From contig CANDFO010000011.1 in assembly GCA_947384055.1 (NCBI GenBank), positions 1 through 51,149 on the forward strand: 51,149 nt of DNA. The letters run 5' to 3'. This DNA is from an uncultured Flavonifractor sp. GTDB lineage: Bacteria > Bacillota > Clostridia > Oscillospirales > Oscillospiraceae. The notes beneath the pieces were generated by a model, which searched no databases, was not told the origin of the DNA, and was given only the letters and a program-made list of their open reading frames with translations. Within the stretch, counting starts at the first letter, position 1. Every line of letters begins with the position of its first letter. The translations under genes and the position numbers were made by a program. Below, piece after piece: positions 1-8,466 of the stretch.

Positions 1-129
1 CTGAAGATCATTCAAGAAATCATGGGTCACGCCAATATTTCTACTACGATGGATGTATACAACGAAGCCACTATGGAGCAGAAGAAAAAGTGTTTTGCCA
101 ACCTTGAAGGCAAGATTAAGATTGGTTGA
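1..129 (+). CDS. Tyrosine recombinase/integrase, C-terminal fragment (5' end outside window)
   Basis: Forty-two residues are readable in frame 1 from the first base to TGA. They contain the end of the phage-integrase catalytic domain: an LGH-like element (EIMGHANISTT) followed by MDVYNEA, in which Tyr is the expected nucleophile. The spacing and sequence resemble integrases of Tn916-type conjugative elements and Firmicute prophages; the family is known for site-specific integration and excision. The following island (to about 4740) is lower in GC than the chromosome beyond it, so the integrase probably belongs to a mobile element lying to the left. Confident for the fold, not for the element type. 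Confidence 0.85.
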   Translation: MKIIQEIMGHANISTTMDVYNEATMEQKKKCFANLEGKIKIG

Positions 130-301
130 ATCTACACCAAAACCTACACCATTTCAACCTAATTTCTCAGGACGATGTAGGACATGGTAGGAGAATAAAA
201 TGTTTCTTCAACCAAAATCACAAAAATGCCTACAAAATAGGGCTGTTTAGAAACTTATCGGCAGTTATAGAACGACAAAGAATATCTTCTTAAATCCATG
301 A

Positions 302-559
302 AATACAACAACAGCGGCTAAAAGTCAAAGTTTTTATCTGGAAGCGGGTGAATCGGTTAAACTTAATTGTGTTTACTCCCCGGCCTCTGCCAATGTTGAT
401 TTTGGCTTGATCGCTCCTGATGGCGCTTTTTATTACATCCGGGCTGTAGATGGAAATTTCAAGGAATCCATTAAAGTGGATGAGCGCGGCCATTACACTT
501 TAACAATCAGAAACAATTCTGCTGATACCGTTACTGTAATGGGCTATGTAAACTACTAA
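302..559 (+). pseudogene. Remnant of a secreted/cell-surface protein (C-terminal part only)
   Basis: An open frame runs from just after an in-frame TGA at 299-301 to TAA at 557-559 with no usable start codon. It reads as a coherent extracellular beta-rich domain (YLEAGESVKLNCVYSP ... DERGHYTLTIRNNS ... VMGYVNY), so it looks like the C-terminal end of a decayed exported protein rather than random sequence. An ATG at 298 is one frame off and quickly hits a stop. Codon use and GC match the rest of the left island. The parent family is not recognised. Confidence 0.55.
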
Positions 560-568
560 TGTTACCTG

Positions 569-604
569 TTTGACAGGGGAATGTCCGGGATTCTCTCTGT
601 CAAA
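569..604 (+). terminator. Stem-loop after the decayed gene
   Basis: TTTGACAG pairs with CTGTCAAA, with extra pairing between GGGAAT and ATTCTC around a short loop, starting ten bases after the stop of the remnant at 302-559. There is no T-run, so its role as terminator is uncertain. Confidence 0.3.
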
Positions 605-703
605 TGTTGATATGGCCCGCCAAAAGCGGCGATAGTCTGGAGGTGATTCCAATGGGCTTATAGTTGCGGCTGACATTGAGTTATTTTGTAAAAGGAGGTT
701 CGT

Positions 704-1084
704 ATGAAAATCCGAAAAACATTAAGCGTAATCGCTTGCTTAGCGATACTCTGTTCTTTGTGTATTCCGGCTTTCGCTGTTGTAATTCCTGATGAGGAGA
801 TCTATAACCCGGCTGATCACCCGGTGGTTACGGAAGTGGAGGGTGAGGAATACGCACCCGGCGGTATCCAGCCCCGCACAGAGCGGTGCGCGTGTGGCGG
901 AATTTTGGTTACAAGGTTTGACAGCGAAACGAAATTCGTTAAAACAAGCATCTCTGCTGTATGTGAGCATGGCATGAACGGCTTGATCTATAAAAAGGTC
1001 ATCACATATGTAACGACCTGCCAATCTTGTGGTACTGGAGTTCCCTTCACCCGGACAGTACAGGAAGTCAGATGTAATCATTAA
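704..1084 (+). CDS. Small secreted Cys-containing protein of unknown function
   Basis: A 126-residue protein preceded by a good ribosome binding site (AAAGGAGG). Residues 1-26 form a signal peptide (KIRKT, hydrophobic core, cleavage near AFA). The mature part has an acidic linker (about 27-60) and a domain with paired cysteines: CACGG near 62-66, a single Cys near 87, CQSCG near 106-110 and a final C. The CxC/CxxC pairs could bind metal or form disulfides. No family is recognised. It lies alone between the decayed gene and the membrane protein at 1240. Similar signal-peptide plus zinc-ribbon-like proteins are common in the accessory DNA of gut Clostridia. Confidence 0.75.
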   Translation: MKIRKTLSVIACLAILCSLCIPAFAVVIPDEEIYNPADHPVVTEVEGEEYAPGGIQPRTERCACGGILVTRFDSETKFVKTSISAVCEHGMNGLIYKKVITYVTTCQSCGTGVPFTRTVQEVRCNH

Positions 1085-1104
1085 AATTCTTCAATGGTCC
1101 GGAT

Positions 1105-1132
1105 GAGGCCCGCGCCGGTTGGCGCGGGCCTC
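1105..1132 (+). terminator. Conserved GC hairpin, copy 1
   Basis: GAGGCCCGCGCC and GGCGCGGGCCTC form a perfect 12-bp stem with a GGTT loop, 20 bases after the stop of the Cys-rich protein. The same core recurs at 2545-2578 and 4256-4283 with different outer base pairs that still pair. It probably ends transcription although a T-run is missing. Confidence 0.6.
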
Positions 1133-1239
1133 ACCCGGGCGTAACGAAATAAAAATTCCCTTTCCCCGGTTGTGATATTGAAAGTCACTGCTCAACTGTA
1201 GTATAATATCATTAATCTGCTGAAAAGGAAGAGATTTTA

Positions 1240-1467
1240 ATGACTGATGAACACAAAAACCTCATTAAAGTGCTTGGCATTGTGGGACTTCTGCTCATAT
1301 TTGCGGCCCCATATATCCCAAGTCTGTTTTTTGCATTACTGTCAAATATATATGACTATCGGTACACTGATATCCGTATGAATGAAATCATTCCATCTAT
1401 CCGCATGTGCGGCATTATTTTATCAGTGTGGGCAATGGTGCTTTTTGTAAAACTACATAAAAAGTAG
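1240..1467 (+). CDS. Small membrane protein, paralogue 1
   Basis: A 75-residue protein with two predicted transmembrane segments (about residues 9-30 and 48-68), a short tyrosine-rich loop between them (YDYRYTDIRMNE) and a basic C-terminus (KLHKK). The start follows a GGAAGAG ribosome binding site. It is clearly paralogous to the protein at 4374-4604; both keep EHK near the N-terminus, IIPSI, CGIIL and VWAMVLF. In both copies a gene starting with MKALRNL lies about 80 bp downstream, so the two form a duplicated two-gene unit. Function is unknown; small two-helix proteins like this may be immunity or stress proteins, but nothing here proves it. Confidence 0.7.
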   Translation: MTDEHKNLIKVLGIVGLLLIFAAPYIPSLFFALLSNIYDYRYTDIRMNEIIPSIRMCGIILSVWAMVLFVKLHKK

Positions 1468-1546
1468 GTCTTCAACAGGTTTTAGCAGAGCCGCACACCG
1501 TAAATGCGCAGACAGACGGCTGCTTCTGTGCGAAAGGAGATTGTTT

Positions 1547-2317
1547 ATGAAAGCGCTCCGCAATTTGCGTAAAGGCCAAAAGATTTTGCTGGCGGCGGTT
1601 TCCGCCTGCGTATTATGCGGCCTGCTCTATTTTCTGTCGAACAGGGACACCGGCTTTTTTATTTGGATGGACGGCTATATAACCTGCCCTGTAGATACGG
1701 AGTATGAAGTGGCTTTCACATATTACTATCAAAGCCGGAAGGGGTTCCCTGTTCCTGAACATATAGCGGAGATACAGATTCCGGGATACGAGGATGTTCA
1801 GTGCAGTCTAGAATCTTATAATTACTGGGGAAACGGCCTTGTGGAATATCGGCACTGTGGGTACACGATCGCGTTTCAATTTCCGGAAGCCGGGGAATAT
1901 ACCTTTCACACTTTGAAATTCATTGATAAAAACGGAAATGAATTGATTCACGACGTCGGCAATTGGACGTTTGTTGCGATAAAAACTGTACCGGGATACG
2001 AGACAATGTACAGCGGTACTGGCGGAACTTCAAACAATGAGGAATACCCCTATGAATTTAATCTGCCGGAGGGCGCGGAACTCGTCAGCATCAATTACGG
2101 GCCGGGCCAGACCCTTGAAACATCGGAAAATGGGGGCAGGATAGCGCTGGATGCTTCAGGCGCTCCGGTTAACGTAATCAGGCCAAAACTTACAATAAAA
2201 ATCGGGGAGCGATATATAGAAACCTGCGGCAGTATCTGTTACTGCGGGGCAGTGGGTGTCTCAAAAGAAGACGTTGAATTGTCAAGAGCGCGCGCCTTAG
2301 GAGAAAGCCCGGAATAG
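1547..2317 (+). CDS. Membrane-anchored extracellular protein of unknown function
   Basis: A 256-residue protein. The ATG at 1547 is preferred over a TTG six bases upstream because the AAAGGAGA ribosome binding site is correctly spaced from it. Residues 9-28 are a single hydrophobic segment after a KALRNLRKGQK start (uncleaved anchor or signal peptide). The rest is predicted extracytoplasmic, mostly beta strands rich in Tyr and Gly, with four cysteines near the C-terminus including SICYCG. It is linked to the two-helix protein upstream. The start of this gene, with its leader, is repeated at 4684 where the copy is broken. No family is recognised. Confidence 0.65.
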   Translation: MKALRNLRKGQKILLAAVSACVLCGLLYFLSNRDTGFFIWMDGYITCPVDTEYEVAFTYYYQSRKGFPVPEHIAEIQIPGYEDVQCSLESYNYWGNGLVEYRHCGYTIAFQFPEAGEYTFHTLKFIDKNGNELIHDVGNWTFVAIKTVPGYETMYSGTGGTSNNEEYPYEFNLPEGAELVSINYGPGQTLETSENGGRIALDASGAPVNVIRPKLTIKIGERYIETCGSICYCGAVGVSKEDVELSRARALGESPE

Positions 2318-2369
2318 GCGGCGTTTCGCCATACAAAACAGTTGGGATTACAAGAATATAGCTTTCTTT

Positions 2370-2530
2370 TATAGTCGATGCGGTTGAGAAGTGGTAAAAA
2401 GGAGGCGAGGAAAAACGGGGTGTGGCAAGGCGGAGGACGCGGGCGGGCTGACGCCCGCCAAGGACGGCAACACCGTCCACGCCCCGCTTTCCCCGCCGGA
2501 CTTTACCGTTTCTCAGCCGCTTCGACATAT
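2370..2530 (+). repeat. 155-bp inverted-repeat element, copy 1 (MITE-like)
   Basis: The element begins TATAGTCGATGCGGTTGAG and ends with the near-complement TCTCAGCCGCTTCGA, giving terminal inverted repeats of roughly 28 bp including GGTAAA/TTTACC. The interior (GGCGGAGGACGCGGGC, CGTCCACGCCCCG) matches copies at 8304-8457 and, inverted, 41309-41468. This copy has a damaged right end (CGACATAT instead of CGACTATA). It fills most of the 317-base gap between two accessory genes. It encodes no transposase. Confidence 0.85.
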
Positions 2531-2544
2531 GTGTAGCGTAACAA

Positions 2545-2578
2545 TATGGGGCCCGCGCCGGTTGGCGTGGGCCCCATA
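2545..2578 (+). terminator. Conserved GC hairpin, copy 2
   Basis: TATGGGGCCCGCGCC and GGCGTGGGCCCCATA form a 15-bp stem (one G-U pair in RNA) with a GGTT loop. The core matches the hairpins at 1105 and 4256, while the outer pairs differ and are compensated. Confidence 0.6.
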
Positions 2579-2632
2579 CAAGAATTTCATTTCCCCGGTT
2601 GTGTAATCCCTCTACTGCTAAGAGTGACAACT

Positions 2633-4219
2633 TTGAAACAAAAGATTTCCGTTTTAATGCTAGTACTATTGTTAGCGGCAGGATGTTCGTCTGGTCCGGA
2701 TGTCAGCACGCCTTCTGAAACGATGTTGATTCCGGATATTTCCAGAATCCTGGAGACCCGGCTATATGATAATGTGTACCTGGAAGGGACACAGACTTTA
2801 GATATCCTTGATGTAAACGGAGAATGGGCGTTGTGTGCCGTTAAAGACTGGTATTTGGACGCCGCCGGGGAAACGCGGGAACAGGGGTTTCAGTATCTCA
2901 CAAAAGCGCTGCTGATTATTTCCTGTGAAAGCGGCAGGATTGCGGAGCAGTTCCACTGGACGGGAAACTATTATTGCGCAGGTGGCGTTTTGCTTCAAAA
3001 TCATACGGTGATTTACGCGGCGGTGGACGTGGATGGCGGGTCTCCGGCGCCCTATCAGCTGATGCTCCAGACAGAGGATCATACCCCCGAACCGATGTCC
3101 CTTTCCGGTACGTGTACGGCATGGGACAGACTGGAGCTGGCGCGGCTCAACGACCGGGAACTGGTGTGCAGCTATTGGGACCGGGCGGGCGGTACTTATG
3201 GTCTTAGCAAAGTAAATATAGACGGTACAATTGATTCCGTTCTTGTCAACCCCATTACAGATTCGGATGCCTTTACTACCACAAAACTCTCCCACAACGG
3301 AGAAAATTATCTGTATTGGATAAGCTCCGGCACAGAAACAGTTTTCGTTCTGGGGAATGTGGAGGGAATGCAGGCACAATTCAAGCTGCCGGAAAATGAA
3401 CAAATTTTTGATTGCTGTCTGTGTGAGGACGGCATTCTCTCTTCGTCCGCTATAACAGACCAGGAAGGGCATACCAGCACATACCTCATTTGGCGAAGTT
3501 TGGCCGGTGAGGAATTGGAGCGTTCCTTTAAGGAACCCTTTCAACAAATGCAGGCGGTTGGTAATTGTGCTTTTGCCCTTGGTTCATCACATAAGATATA
3601 CGCTATCGCAACTGCTCCAGATAAGATCCAATCTTTTTTTGATACTGTGGGAATCAACGTAACAAACATATCTTATGCCAGCTTCTATGATACGGGAGAC
3701 GGAAAAGCGCTGTTGCATATAGACGCCGCCATACCTAAGGCTTATTCGTGCAGCTTTATAGAACAATCAGAGTTATTGGAAAACGGTCTGCCAGTTACCG
3801 CCAGTATTAAGACAGGTGATTTTCTCATCAGGGCTTCTCTTCAGCAGTATGCCTATCAAGCGGATAAGCTGAACAGCGAAATGCCGTTTCAGCTTGAGGT
3901 CCGCTTAGAGTACATTGGCCCAGAGGAACAGGCAGAAATATGGCACGGTCATTTTATGTATAACGTAGTGATGTTTGACGCATCAAGGGTGCCTATTGTT
4001 GTAAACGGAAATCCAAATGAATTGGGGTCTACTATTTTGGAAAAAGGGAAGCCGTACTTGGATACCTGGACCGGACGCGGAGAATACAAAATCGTGGGTG
4101 GCTTTGCCCCGGGGTCCTATACTTTGATGGTGGAATTTGATTTTTATACGTATACGGCCGATGGAGAAAAAGCGCCTAATCTATGCCTCCTTGAAATCCC
4201 ATTAGTCATTACAGAATAA
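2633..4219 (+). CDS. Large lipoprotein of unknown function
   Basis: The frame is open from 2546, but the first part overlaps the GC hairpin and does not look coding. The TTG at 2633 starts a typical lipoprotein signal (KQKISV, hydrophobic core, lipobox LAAGC), giving about 528 residues and a mature N-terminal Cys near residue 19. The central 350 residues contain repeated short strand-turn-strand stretches with G, W and Y that suggest a beta-propeller-like sensor or binding domain (for example IDGTIDSVLVNP). The last 150 residues look like an immunoglobulin-like domain ending GEYKIVGGFAPGSYTLMVEF. It is probably anchored on the outer face of the membrane. The weak ribosome binding site makes the start uncertain. 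No family is recognised. Confidence 0.65.
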   Translation: MKQKISVLMLVLLLAAGCSSGPDVSTPSETMLIPDISRILETRLYDNVYLEGTQTLDILDVNGEWALCAVKDWYLDAAGETREQGFQYLTKALLIISCESGRIAEQFHWTGNYYCAGGVLLQNHTVIYAAVDVDGGSPAPYQLMLQTEDHTPEPMSLSGTCTAWDRLELARLNDRELVCSYWDRAGGTYGLSKVNIDGTIDSVLVNPITDSDAFTTTKLSHNGENYLYWISSGTETVFVLGNVEGMQAQFKLPENEQIFDCCLCEDGILSSSAITDQEGHTSTYLIWRSLAGEELERSFKEPFQQMQAVGNCAFALGSSHKIYAIATAPDKIQSFFDTVGINVTNISYASFYDTGDGKALLHIDAAIPKAYSCSFIEQSELLENGLPVTASIKTGDFLIRASLQQYAYQADKLNSEMPFQLEVRLEYIGPEEQAEIWHGHFMYNVVMFDASRVPIVVNGNPNELGSTILEKGKPYLDTWTGRGEYKIVGGFAPGSYTLMVEFDFYTYTADGEKAPNLCLLEIPLVITE

Positions 4220-4255
4220 CATATTCAGCGGCAGAATACTCCCTGACATCATGAT

Positions 4256-4283
4256 AAGGCCCGCGCCGCTTGGCGCGGGCCTT
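4256..4283 (+). terminator. Conserved GC hairpin, copy 3
   Basis: AAGGCCCGCGCC and GGCGCGGGCCTT form a 12-bp stem with a GCTT loop, about 35 bases after the lipoprotein stop. Like copies 1 and 2 it is followed by a conserved stretch resembling AATTTCATTTCYCCGGTTG. Confidence 0.6.
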
Positions 4284-4373
4284 AAACAAAAATTTCATTT
4301 CTCCGGTTGCAGCATTGGAAGTCAGTGCTTAACTACAAAACATCATCACTCTGCTGAAAAGGATGAGATTTTA

Positions 4374-4604
4374 ATGATGAATGAACATAAAAGCCTCATA
4401 ACAGTACTTAGTATTGTGGGAATTTTGCTCGTAGTAATCAGTCCCTTTATTCCAAATTTTGTGTTTGATGCGATATTAAGAAGTTTATATGAATATCGCT
4501 ATCACGAACTCCGGTTGCAGCAGATTATTCCGTCAATCCAGATATGCGGAATCATCTTAACCGTGTGGGCAATGGTGCTTTTTGCAAAATCACATAAAAA
4601 GTAG
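4374..4604 (+). CDS. Small membrane protein, paralogue 2
   Basis: A 76-residue paralogue of the protein at 1240-1467, with the same two hydrophobic segments, a YEYRYHELRLQQ loop and a KSHKK tail. The ATG at 4374 is chosen because it aligns with the start of paralogue 1 and keeps the same GATTTTA context. The two proteins differ at many positions but share the start and end blocks, so the duplication is not recent. The following gene in this unit is broken. Confidence 0.7.
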   Translation: MMNEHKSLITVLSIVGILLVVISPFIPNFVFDAILRSLYEYRYHELRLQQIIPSIQICGIILTVWAMVLFAKSHKK

Positions 4605-4683
4605 GCCTTCAACAGGTTTTGGCAGGGCCGCACACCGTAAATGTGCAGACAGACGGCTGCTTCTGTGCGAAAGGAGATTGTTT

Positions 4684-4791
4684 ATGAAAGCACTCCGCAA
4701 TTTACATAAAGGCCAAACGATTTTGCTGGCGGCGGTTTGCGGCGAACCTGAGTCACATCAGTCGGCGGGCGGCAGCACCACTTTGGCGTAA
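4684..4791 (+). pseudogene. Truncated copy of the gene at 1547 (first ~18 codons)
   Basis: The leader and first 18 codons (MKALRNLHKGQTILLAAV) match the gene at 1547 almost base for base. Homology stops at about 4738, where the sequence becomes the 3' end of mfd read backwards, and the frame then runs to a stop at 4791. This marks the right end of the accessory island and shows that a recombination or deletion removed the rest of the second unit. Confidence 0.75.
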
Positions 4792-7700
4792 TCGTCCACG
4801 AATTTCCGGCTGGCTTTCAATACATCCTCTCCTTTTTTCAGGCGCAGAGACAGATAGGGCTTCTCGCCGGCGGAAAACAGAAGCCGTCCCTGGTACTGCC
4901 CGCACAGGGCGCTGACCTGCCGGAGCTCAAACTGCGCCAGGTAAAAATTCAGCGACAGGCCCTTTTGGGAAATCTCTCCAATGCCGCACCGGGCGGCCTC
5001 GGCGCGCATGAGGGAAATCGTGATCAAATTGTTCACTGAACGGGGCGGGTCCCCATAGCGGTCGATCAGCTCGTCGGTGAGGTCGTCGGCGTCCTCCTCG
5101 CTGCGGATGGCCGCCAGACGGCGGTACAGGTCCATCCGCTGTTCCGGGGAGGGCACATATTTGTCCGGGATGGAGGCGGACACGCTCAGGTCGGCGGAGC
5201 ACTCGGTCTGCACCGGAAGGGGCTCTCCCCGCTCCTCCAGCACCGCCTCTTCCAGCAGCTTCAGGTACATATCATACCCGACGCTGAGCAGGAAACCGCT
5301 CTGCTCAGGGCCCAGCACATTGCCCGCTCCGCGGATTTCCAGGTCCCGCATGGCGATTTTGAAGCCGGAGCCGAATTCCGCAAACTCCCGGACAGCCCCC
5401 AGGCGCTTGGAGGCCACCTCGCTGAGGACCTTACCCCGGCGGAACGTCAGATAGGCGTAGGCCCGGCGGTTGGAGCGGCCCACCCGCCCGCGGATTTGGT
5501 GGAGCTGCGCCAGCCCCATCCTGTCCGCGTCCTCGATGACCAGGGTGTTGACGTTGGAGATGTCAATACCCGTCTCAATAATGGTGGTGCACACCAGCAC
5601 GTCCACCTCGCCCTCGCTCATGCGGCCCATGACCTCGTTGAGCTCCTCCTGGCTCATCTTGCCGTGGGCAACGGCCACCGAAGCCTCCTCCCCCAGCAGC
5701 TGCTGGATGCGGCCCGCCGTCTGGGTGATGGTCTCCACCCGGTTGTGCAGGTAATAGGCCTGCCCGCCCCGCTCCAGCTCCCGCCGCAGGGCGTCCGCCA
5801 AAACGCCCCAGTCATGCTCCAGCACATAGGTCTGCACCGGCTGGCGGTCCAGGGGGGGCTCCTCCAGGGTGGACATGTCCCGGATACCCGAAAGGGCCAT
5901 GTTCAGGGTCCGGGGGATGGGGGTGGCCGAGAGGGTGAGCACGTCCACCTGCCGGGAGAACTCCTTCAGCTTCTCCTTGTGGGTGACGCCGAAGCGCTGT
6001 TCCTCGTCCACCACCAGCAGGCCCAGGTCCTTGAATTTTACATCCTTTTGCAGCAGGCGGTGGGTGCCGATGAGCAGGTCCACCTGCCCGTCCCCCACCC
6101 GGCGGAGAGTCTCCTTCATCTGAGCGCTGGTGCGGAAGCGGGAGACCACGTCAATTTCCACCGGGTATTTGGCAAAACGCTGCTTGGCGGTGAGGTAGTG
6201 CTGCCGGGCCAGCACGGTGGTGGGCACCAGAATCGCCGCCTGTTTGCCGTCCAGGACGCATTTCATCACCGCCCGGAACGCCACCTCCGTCTTGCCGTAG
6301 CCCACATCCCCGCACAAAAGCCGGTCCATGGGCCGGGCCTGCTCCATGTCCCGTTTGATTTCCGCAATACACCGGAGCTGGTCGTCGGTCTCCGCGTACT
6401 GGAACTCGTCCTCAAATTCCTTCATCCAGGGGGAGTCGGGGGAAAACGCGTAACCTGGCTGCCGCTGCCGCTGGGCATAGAGCTGAATCAGCCCCTTCGC
6501 CAGGTCCTTTACCGCCTTGCGTGCCCGGCTTTTGGCTTTCTCCCAGTCTGTTCCGCCCAGTTTGGAGAGCTTTTTGGTCTCCTGGGCGTCTTCTCCGGCC
6601 CCGATGTATTTGCTCACCAGGTCCAGCTGAGTGGCGGGCACATAGAGCACATCCGCCCCCGCATAGGCGATTTTGACATAATCCTTCTGGATACCGTCCA
6701 CGGTCATTTTGGTCATTTCTACAAACCGCCCTACCCCGTGGTGCACATGGACCACCAGGTCCCCGGGGGACAGGTCCGCATAGGATTTGAGCTTTTCCCG
6801 GTTGGTAACGGCCTTTATCCGCTTCTTTTTGCCAAAGGCTCCCTGGCCCTCGGTAAGAATTGCCAGGTGCGCCGCCGGGTATTCCAGTCCGGCGGTGAGC
6901 CCTCCTACGGCGATCACCGCTTTCCCGTAGTCCGGCAGCTGGTGGAGCTGAAAGTCCACGGCGGTCTTCATATGCTGCTCCCGCAGGAGAGACTGGAGGT
7001 TCAAGGCCCGCTGCTCGCTGCTCACCAGCACCACCGTGCGGAAGCCGTCCCCCGTATAGTGGGCCAGGTCGGACACAGCGGTCTCCAGGCTGGCCCCATA
7101 GGAGGGGAGCTGCTTGGCCAGCAAATTCAGCAGAGCCTTCGGCCGCCGGGGATACCGGGAGGAGGCAAAGGAATCCAGGAAGCACACCGGCCAGTTCTCC
7201 AGCACGCCGCAGAGCTGGTCAAAATCCCGGGTGAACTCCGCCACCTCCCCGGCGACGGTGCCGCTCTCCATCAGGGTCTGGCAGTCCTGGTCCATCTGCC
7301 AGCCGTAATGCTCCGCCCGCTCCGCCACCCGGGGGCTCTCGCTGAAGCAGACCACCGCGTCCTCCGGCAGGTAATCCGCCGCGGTGGACATGCGGGGATA
7401 GATGAGGGCCAGGTAGCGGTCCAGAGCCGGAAAACTCCCGCCGGAGCACAGGCGCTCCCGGTCCTCCTCCAGGGTAGACAGCAGAGCGGCATTATCCCCC
7501 CGCCGCTTCCGGACCCGTGCAATCAGGCCGTCCATGGCCTCCAGCAGACCGGGTATGCCCCCCGGCGCAAGCTGGGGCAGCACCTCGGCGGCGGGGAGGA
7601 GCTCCGCCTCCCCCAGCGCCTCGGTACGCCGTTGGGTGCCGATGTCAAAAAGCCCCAGGGAGTCGATCTCGTCCCCCCAAAACTCCGCCCGGACCGGTTT

Positions 7701-8264
7701 TTCGTGAGCGGGGGAGAAAAAATCCAAAATTCCGCCCCGCAGGGCGAACTGACCCACACCCTCCACCTGCTCCGCCCGGACATAGCCGGCGGCGGCCAGG
7801 GTTTCGGCCAGCTCAGCCAGGTCGTGCCGCTCCCCCACCCGCAGGATCTGGGACGTCTGCGCCAGCAGCGTCCGGGGCAGCGTCCGCTGCAAAAGGCTCT
7901 CCACCGTACACACCAGCACGGGACATGTGCCCGCCGCCAGCGCCCGCAGCACAGACAGCCGCTTATGCTCCCACTGGCGGGACACCACCGCGGCGTTGTG
8001 GAAGGTAAACTCCCGGGCAGACAGCGTGCGGATGGGCTCCCCGGACAGCGCCGCCAGGTCCCGCGCCATGCGTTCGGCCTCGCCCTCGTCGGCACAGATT
8101 ACGGCCACCGGCCGGGACAGCCCCCGGCGGATGCCCGCGGCAAAATGGGCGCGGTGAACCGCCGACAGCCCCGCCACTGCCGCAGGGCAGGCGCCACCGT
8201 CGATGGCGGTCAGCAGGGAGCGGTATTCCGGTATGTCATTTAGCGCGGAGAGAAGTTCTTTCAT
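4758..8264 (-). CDS. mfd: Transcription-repair coupling factor Mfd
   Basis: At 1168 residues this has the usual Mfd length. Mfd is a double-stranded DNA translocase that removes RNA polymerase stalled at lesions and recruits UvrA. Visible in order: an N-terminal UvrB-like region with LRGGILDFFSPA near 175, the polymerase-interaction region starting DLVVHVHHGVGRFVEMTKM near 505, the helicase core with Walker A GDVGYGKTEVA near 660, motif II VVDEEQRFG near 735, SATPIPRTL, and QIRGRVGRSNRRAYAYL near 905, then the C-terminal TRCF domain. It is the last gene of the glmU-prs-pth-mfd series. Its stop lies against the accessory island, and a MITE-like element separates its start from pth. Confidence 0.97.
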   Translation of the reverse strand: MKELLSALNDIPEYRSLLTAIDGGACPAAVAGLSAVHRAHFAAGIRRGLSRPVAVICADEGEAERMARDLAALSGEPIRTLSAREFTFHNAAVVSRQWEHKRLSVLRALAAGTCPVLVCTVESLLQRTLPRTLLAQTSQILRVGERHDLAELAETLAAAGYVRAEQVEGVGQFALRGGILDFFSPAHEKPVRAEFWGDEIDSLGLFDIGTQRRTEALGEAELLPAAEVLPQLAPGGIPGLLEAMDGLIARVRKRRGDNAALLSTLEEDRERLCSGGSFPALDRYLALIYPRMSTAADYLPEDAVVCFSESPRVAERAEHYGWQMDQDCQTLMESGTVAGEVAEFTRDFDQLCGVLENWPVCFLDSFASSRYPRRPKALLNLLAKQLPSYGASLETAVSDLAHYTGDGFRTVVLVSSEQRALNLQSLLREQHMKTAVDFQLHQLPDYGKAVIAVGGLTAGLEYPAAHLAILTEGQGAFGKKKRIKAVTNREKLKSYADLSPGDLVVHVHHGVGRFVEMTKMTVDGIQKDYVKIAYAGADVLYVPATQLDLVSKYIGAGEDAQETKKLSKLGGTDWEKAKSRARKAVKDLAKGLIQLYAQRQRQPGYAFSPDSPWMKEFEDEFQYAETDDQLRCIAEIKRDMEQARPMDRLLCGDVGYGKTEVAFRAVMKCVLDGKQAAILVPTTVLARQHYLTAKQRFAKYPVEIDVVSRFRTSAQMKETLRRVGDGQVDLLIGTHRLLQKDVKFKDLGLLVVDEEQRFGVTHKEKLKEFSRQVDVLTLSATPIPRTLNMALSGIRDMSTLEEPPLDRQPVQTYVLEHDWGVLADALRRELERGGQAYYLHNRVETITQTAGRIQQLLGEEASVAVAHGKMSQEELNEVMGRMSEGEVDVLVCTTIIETGIDISNVNTLVIEDADRMGLAQLHQIRGRVGRSNRRAYAYLTFRRGKVLSEVASKRLGAVREFAEFGSGFKIAMRDLEIRGAGNVLGPEQSGFLLSVGYDMYLKLLEEAVLEERGEPLPVQTECSADLSVSASIPDKYVPSPEQRMDLYRRLAAIRSEEDADDLTDELIDRYGDPPRSVNNLITISLMRAEAARCGIGEISQKGLSLNFYLAQFELRQVSALCGQYQGRLLFSAGEKPYLSLRLKKGEDVLKASRKFVDDYAKVVLPPAD

Positions 8265-8303
8265 ATGACACCTCGCTGGCCGGGCGCTTTTACAGCGTTC
8301 AAA

Positions 8304-8457
8304 TATAGTCGATGCGGTTGAGCAGTGGTAAAAAAGGGAAAACGGGGCGCGGCAAGGCGGAGGACGCGGGCAGGCTGACGCCCGCCAAGGGCGACAACGC
8401 CGTCCACGCCCCGCTTTCCCCGCCGAACTTTACCGATTCTCATCCGCTTCGACTATA
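8304..8457 (+). repeat. 155-bp inverted-repeat element, copy 2
   Basis: This intact copy starts TATAGTCGATGCGGTTGAG and ends TCATCCGCTTCGACTATA. It lies inside the pth-mfd intergenic space, so it is transcribed with the operon and can fold into a long hairpin. It sits between AAA and AAGCC; a TA target duplication is possible but cannot be distinguished from the terminal TATA. Confidence 0.88.
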
Positions 8458-8466
8458 AAGCCTAAA

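Noticed and set aside
130..260. Possible attachment site next to the integrase end
   Set aside because: No direct repeat of this stretch is found at the right side of the island (near 4740) or next to the tRNA, so no att pair can be supported.
641..700. GGAGGTGATTCCAATGGGC, resembling the start of a small holin-like toxin gene
   Set aside because: The frame stops after three codons, and the following bases only faintly recall the hydrophobic toxin sequence. Too weak to call.
5496..8243. Long plus-strand frame of 915 codons opposite mfd
   Set aside because: It mirrors mfd codons in GC-rich DNA, has low-complexity composition rich in H, Q, P and G, and no domain. mfd itself is fully convincing.
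8261..8443. Short frames within the 155-bp element with similar translations in all three copies
   Set aside because: The similarity follows from DNA repeat identity. There is no ribosome binding site, the starts differ, and the element is bounded by inverted repeats.
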